Assembly: GCA_036924085.1 (NCBI GenBank)
Contig: JAVGWX010000007.1
Span: 105,020,428-105,084,427 of the forward strand
DNA: 64,000 nucleotides
From: Ariolimax columbianus
Lineage: Eukaryota > Mollusca > Gastropoda > Stylommatophora > Arionidae
Direction: 5' to 3'
The first letter of the stretch is position 1. Each line of letters opens with the position of its first letter. A model generated the notes under the pieces. The model searched no databases. It worked only from the letters and a program-made list of their open reading frames with translations, and was not told where the DNA came from. Below, in pieces: positions 60,301 through 64,000 of this stretch. A program made the translations under genes and the position numbers.

Positions 60301-63300
60301 TCTGTCTCTGAAGTGAAATGTTCTCTCTCTGTCTCTGAAGTGAAATGTTCTCTCTCTGAAGTGAATGTTCTCTCTCTGTCTCTGAAGTGAAATGTTCTCT
60401 CTCTGAAGTGAAATGTTCTCTCTCTGTCTCTGAAGTGAAATGTTCTCTCTCTGTCTCTGAAGTGAAATGTTCTCTCTCTGTCTCTGAAGTGAAATGTTCT
60501 CTCTCTGTCTCTGAAGTGAAATGTTCTCTCTCTGTCTCTGAAGTGAAATGTTCTCTCTCTGAAGTGAAATGTTCTCTCTCTGTCTCTGAAGTGAAATGTT
60601 CTCTCTCTGTCTCTGAAGTGAAATGTTCTCTCTCTGTCTCTGAAGTGAAATGTTCTCTCTCTGTCTCTGAAGTGAAATGTTCTCTCTCTGTCTCTGAAGT
60701 GAAATGTTCTCTCCTGTCTCTGAAGTGAAATGTTCTCTCTCTGAAGTGAAATGTTCTCTCTCTGTCTCTGAAGTGAAATGTTCTCTCTCTGAAGTGAAGT
60801 GTTCTCTCTCTGAAGTTAAATGTTCTCTCTCTGAAGTGAAATGTTCTCTCTCTGTCTCTGAAGTGAAATGTTCTCTCTCTGTCTCTGAAGTGAAATGTTC
60901 TCTCTCTGAAGTGAAATGTTCTCTCTCTGTCTCTGAAGTGAAATGTTCTGTCTCTGTCTCTGAAGTGAAATGTTCTCTCTCTGAAGTGAAATGTTCTCTC
61001 TCTGAAGTGAAATGTTCTCTCTCTGAAATGAAATGTTCTCTCTCTGTCTCTGAAGTGAAATGTTCTCTCTCTGTCTCTGAAGTGAAATGTTCTCTCTCTG
61101 TCTCTGAAGTGAAATGTTCTCTCTCTGAAGTGAAATGTTCTCTCTCTGTCTCTGAAGTGAAATGTTCTGTCTCTGAAGTGAAATGTTCTCTCTCTGTCTC
61201 TGAAGTGAAATGTTCTCTCTCTGTCTCTGAAGTGAAATGTTCTCTCTCTGAAGTGAAATGTTCTCTCTCTGTCTCTAAAGTGAAATGTTCTCTCTCTGAA
61301 GTGAAATGTTCTCTCTAAAGTGAAATGTTCTCTCTCTGTCTCTGAAGTGAAATGTTCTCTCTCTGAAGTGAAATGTTCTCTCTCTGTCTCTGAAGTGAAA
61401 TGTCCTCTCTCTGTCTCTGAAGTGAAATGTTCTCTCTCTGTCTCTAAAGTGAAATGTTCTCTCTCTAAAGTGAAATGTTCTCTCTCTGTCTCTAAAGTGA
61501 AATGTTCTCTCTCTGAAGTGAAATGTTCTCTCTCTAAAGTGAAATGTTCTCTCTCTGTCTCTGAAGTGAAATGTTCTCTCTCTGTCTCTAAAGTGAAATG
61601 TTCTCTCTCTAAAGTGAAATGTTCTCTCTCTGTCTCTGAAGTGAAATGTTCTCTCTCTGAAGTGAAATGTTCTCTCTCTATCTCTGAAGTGAAATGTTCT
61701 CTCTCTGTCTCTGAAGTGAAATGTTCTCTCTCTGAAGTGAAATGTTCTCTCTCTGAAGTGAAATGTTCTCTCTCTGAAGTGAAATGTTCTCTCTCTGTCT
61801 CTAAAGTGAAATGTTCTGTCTCTGTCTCTGAAGTGAAATGTTCTCTCTCTGTCTCTGAAGTGAAATGTTCTCTCTCTGTCTCTGAAGTGAAATGTTCTCT
61901 CTCTGAAGTGAAATGTTCTCTCTCTGTCTCTGAAGTGAAATGTTCTCTCTCTGTCTCTGAAGTGAAATGTTCTCTCTCTGAAGTGAAATGTTCTCTCTCT
62001 GAAGTGAAATGTTCTCTCTCTGTCTCTGAAGTGAAATGTTCTCTCCCTGTCTCTGAAGTGAAATGTTCTCTCTCTGTCTCTGAAGTGAAATGTTCTCTCT
62101 CTGTCTCTGAAGTGAAATGTTCTCTCCCTGTCTCTGAAGTGAAATGTTCTCTCCCTGAAGTGAAATGTTCTCTCTCTGAAGTGAAATGTTCTCTCTCTGT
62201 CTCTGAAGTGAAATGTTCTCTCTCTGAAGTGAAGTGTTCTCTCTCTGAAGTTAAATGTTCTCTCTCTGAAGTGAAATGTTCTCTCTCTGTCTCTGAAGTG
62301 AAATGTTCTCTCTCTGTCTCTGAAGTGAAATGTTCTCTCTCTGAAGTGAAATGTTCTCTCTCTGTCTCTGAAGTGAAATGTTCTGTCTCTGTCTCTGAAG
62401 TGAAATGTTCTCTCTCTGAAGTGAAATGTTCTCTCTCTGAAGTGAAATGTTCTCTCTCTGAAGTGAAATGTTCTCTCTCTGTCTCTGAAGTGAAATGTTC
62501 TCTCTCTGTCTCTGAAGTGAAATGTTCTCTCTCTGTCTCTGAAGTGAAATGTTCTCTCTCTGTCTCTGAAGTGAAATGTTCTCTCTCTGAAGTGAAATGT
62601 TCTCTCTCTGTCTCTGAAGTGAAATGTTCTCTCTCTGTCTCTGAAGTGAAATGTTCTCTCTCTGAAGTGAAATGTTCTCTCTCTGAAGTGAAATGTTCTC
62701 TCTCTGTCTCTGAAGTGAAATGTTCTCTCCCTGTCTCTGAAGTGAAATGTTCTCTCTCTGTCTCTGAAGTGAAATGTTCTCTCTCTGTCTCTGAAGTGAA
62801 ATGTTCTCTCTCTGTCTCTAAAGTGAAATGTTCTCTCTCTGTCTCTGAAGTGAAATGTTCTCTCTCTGAAGTGAAATGTTCTCTCTCTGAAGTGAAATGT
62901 TCTCTCTCTAAAGTGAAATGTTCTCTCTCTGTCTCTGAAGTGAAATGTTCTGTCTCTGTCTCTGAAGTGAAATGTTCTCTCTCTGAAGTGAAATGTTCTC
63001 TCTCTGAAGTGAAATGTTCTCTCTCTGAAGTGAAATGTTCTCTCTCTGTCTCTAAAGTGAAATGTTCTGTCTCTGTCTCTGAAGTGAAATGTTCTCTCTC
63101 TGTCTCTGAAGTGAAATGTTCTCTCTCTGTCTCTGAAGTGAAATGTTCTCTCTCTGAAGTGAAATGTTCTCTCTCTGTCTCTGAAGTGAAATGTTCTCTC
63201 TCTGTCTCTGAAGTGAAATGTTCTCTCTCTGAAGTGAAATGTTCTCTCTCTGAAGTGAAATGTTCTCTCTCTGTCTCTGAAGTGAAATGTTCTCTCCCTG

Positions 63301-64000
63301 TCTCTGAAGTGAAATGTTCTCTCTCTGTCTCTGAAGTGAAATGTTCTCTCTCTGTCTCTGAAGTGAAATGTTCTCTCTCTGAAGTGAAATGTTCTCTCTC
63401 TGAAGTGAAATGTTCTCTCTCTGTCTCTGAAGTGAAATGTTCTCTCTCTGAAGTGAAGTGTTCTCTCTCTGAAGTTAAATGTTCTCTCTCTGAAGTGAAA
63501 TGTTCTCTCTCTGTCTCTGAAGTGAAATGTTCTCTCTCTGTCTCTGAAGTGAAATGTTCTCTCTCTGAAGTGAAATGTTCTCTCTCTGTCTCTGAAGTGA
63601 AATGTTCTGTCTCTGTCTCTGAAGTGAAATGTTCTCTCTCTGAAGTGAAATGTTCTCTCTCTGAAGTGAAATGTTCTCTCTCTGAAGTGAAATGTTCTCT
63701 CTCTGTCTCTGAAGTGAAATGTTCTCTCTCTGTCTCTGAAGTGAAATGTCCTCTCTCTGTCTCTGAAGTGAAATGTTCTCTCTCTGTCTCTGAAGTGAAA
63801 TGTTCTCTCTCTGTCTCTGAAGTGAAATGTTCTCTCTCTGTCTCTGAAGTGAAATGTTCTCTCTCTGTCTCTGAAGTGAAGTGTTCTCTCTCTGAAGTGA
63901 AATGTTCTCTCTCTGTCTCTGAAGTGAAATGTTCTCTCTCTGTCTCTGAAGTGAAATGTTCTCTCTCTGTCTCTGAAGTGAAATGTTCTCTCTCTGTCTC
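48361..64000. repeat. Very large minisatellite (at least 15.6 kb), 21/27-bp units
   Basis: Two unit lengths: 'gaagtgaaatgttctctctc' plus t (21 bp) and the same with 'gtctct' added (27 bp). The array runs off the window. A rare unit 'ctctctaaagtgaaatg' with its following variant order occurs near 51868, 55718 and 61311, so blocks of 3,850 bp and about 5,593 bp have been duplicated. Smaller blocks of about 1.4 kb repeat inside them. Both periods are multiples of three, which explains the 807-, 1282- and 1266-codon ORFs of repeated Ser-Glu-Val-Lys-Cys-Ser-Leu. The + strand is pyrimidine-rich between the 'gaagtgaaa' cores. Confidence 0.98.

Overview
This is eukaryotic DNA, most likely from a lophotrochozoan and probably a mollusc. 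The evidence is short spliced exons, several families of non-LTR retrotransposon (LINE), and an 18S rRNA fragment that reads like molluscan or gastropod 18S. The species call is inference.

The only host protein-coding gene I can support is kynurenine 3-monooxygenase (KMO), on the + strand. Seven consecutive internal exons are visible: A 7863-8050, B 16396-16444, C 24636-24723, D 30807-30975, E 32659-32852, F 33849-33906 and G 42208-42297. They total 836 nt (about 278 codons). Splice phases match at every junction, and the exons carry the DG motif, the kynurenine-binding Arg and Tyr, and the GD/GQGMN motif. The 5' exons with the FAD-binding GxGxxG fold and the 3' exons with the membrane-anchored C-terminus lie outside the window.

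The rest is intron. About two thirds of the window (my interval sums) is tandem minisatellite, in roughly thirty different arrays. The largest are 8.49-14.13 kb (30-bp family), 24.78-29.58 kb (18 bp), 42.36-44.34 kb (30 bp) and 48.36-64.0 kb (21/27 bp, running off the window). Every exon has an array within about 10-180 bp on each side. Several arrays contain copies of the neighbouring splice junction: the exon E donor and the exon D 3' end with its donor are amplified in tandem, and the array before exon B carries an acceptor-like motif in each unit.

The introns also hold transposable elements. One LINE family with AP endonuclease, reverse transcriptase and RNase H domains has three copies. 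Copy 1 (2.74-7.42 kb, minus) lies inside a minisatellite. Copy 2 (34.5-38.5 kb, minus) is part of a composite insert. Copy 3 (45.31-48.14 kb, plus) has a 12-bp target-site duplication and an (AAG)n tail. Fragments of other non-LTR families lie at 1.10-1.35, 17.76-18.68 and 41.55-42.03 kb. All appear defective.

The most unusual locus is 34.5-41.1 kb. Read on the minus strand it is rDNA 5' external spacer, then the first ~1.24 kb of 18S, then a diverged and internally duplicated piece of the 3' end of 28S, then LINE copy 2. LINE copy 1 has the same diverged 28S 3'-end sequence at its 5' side. So the 28S-LINE fusion looks inherited within the LINE family, while the 18S/ETS part looks like a later addition.
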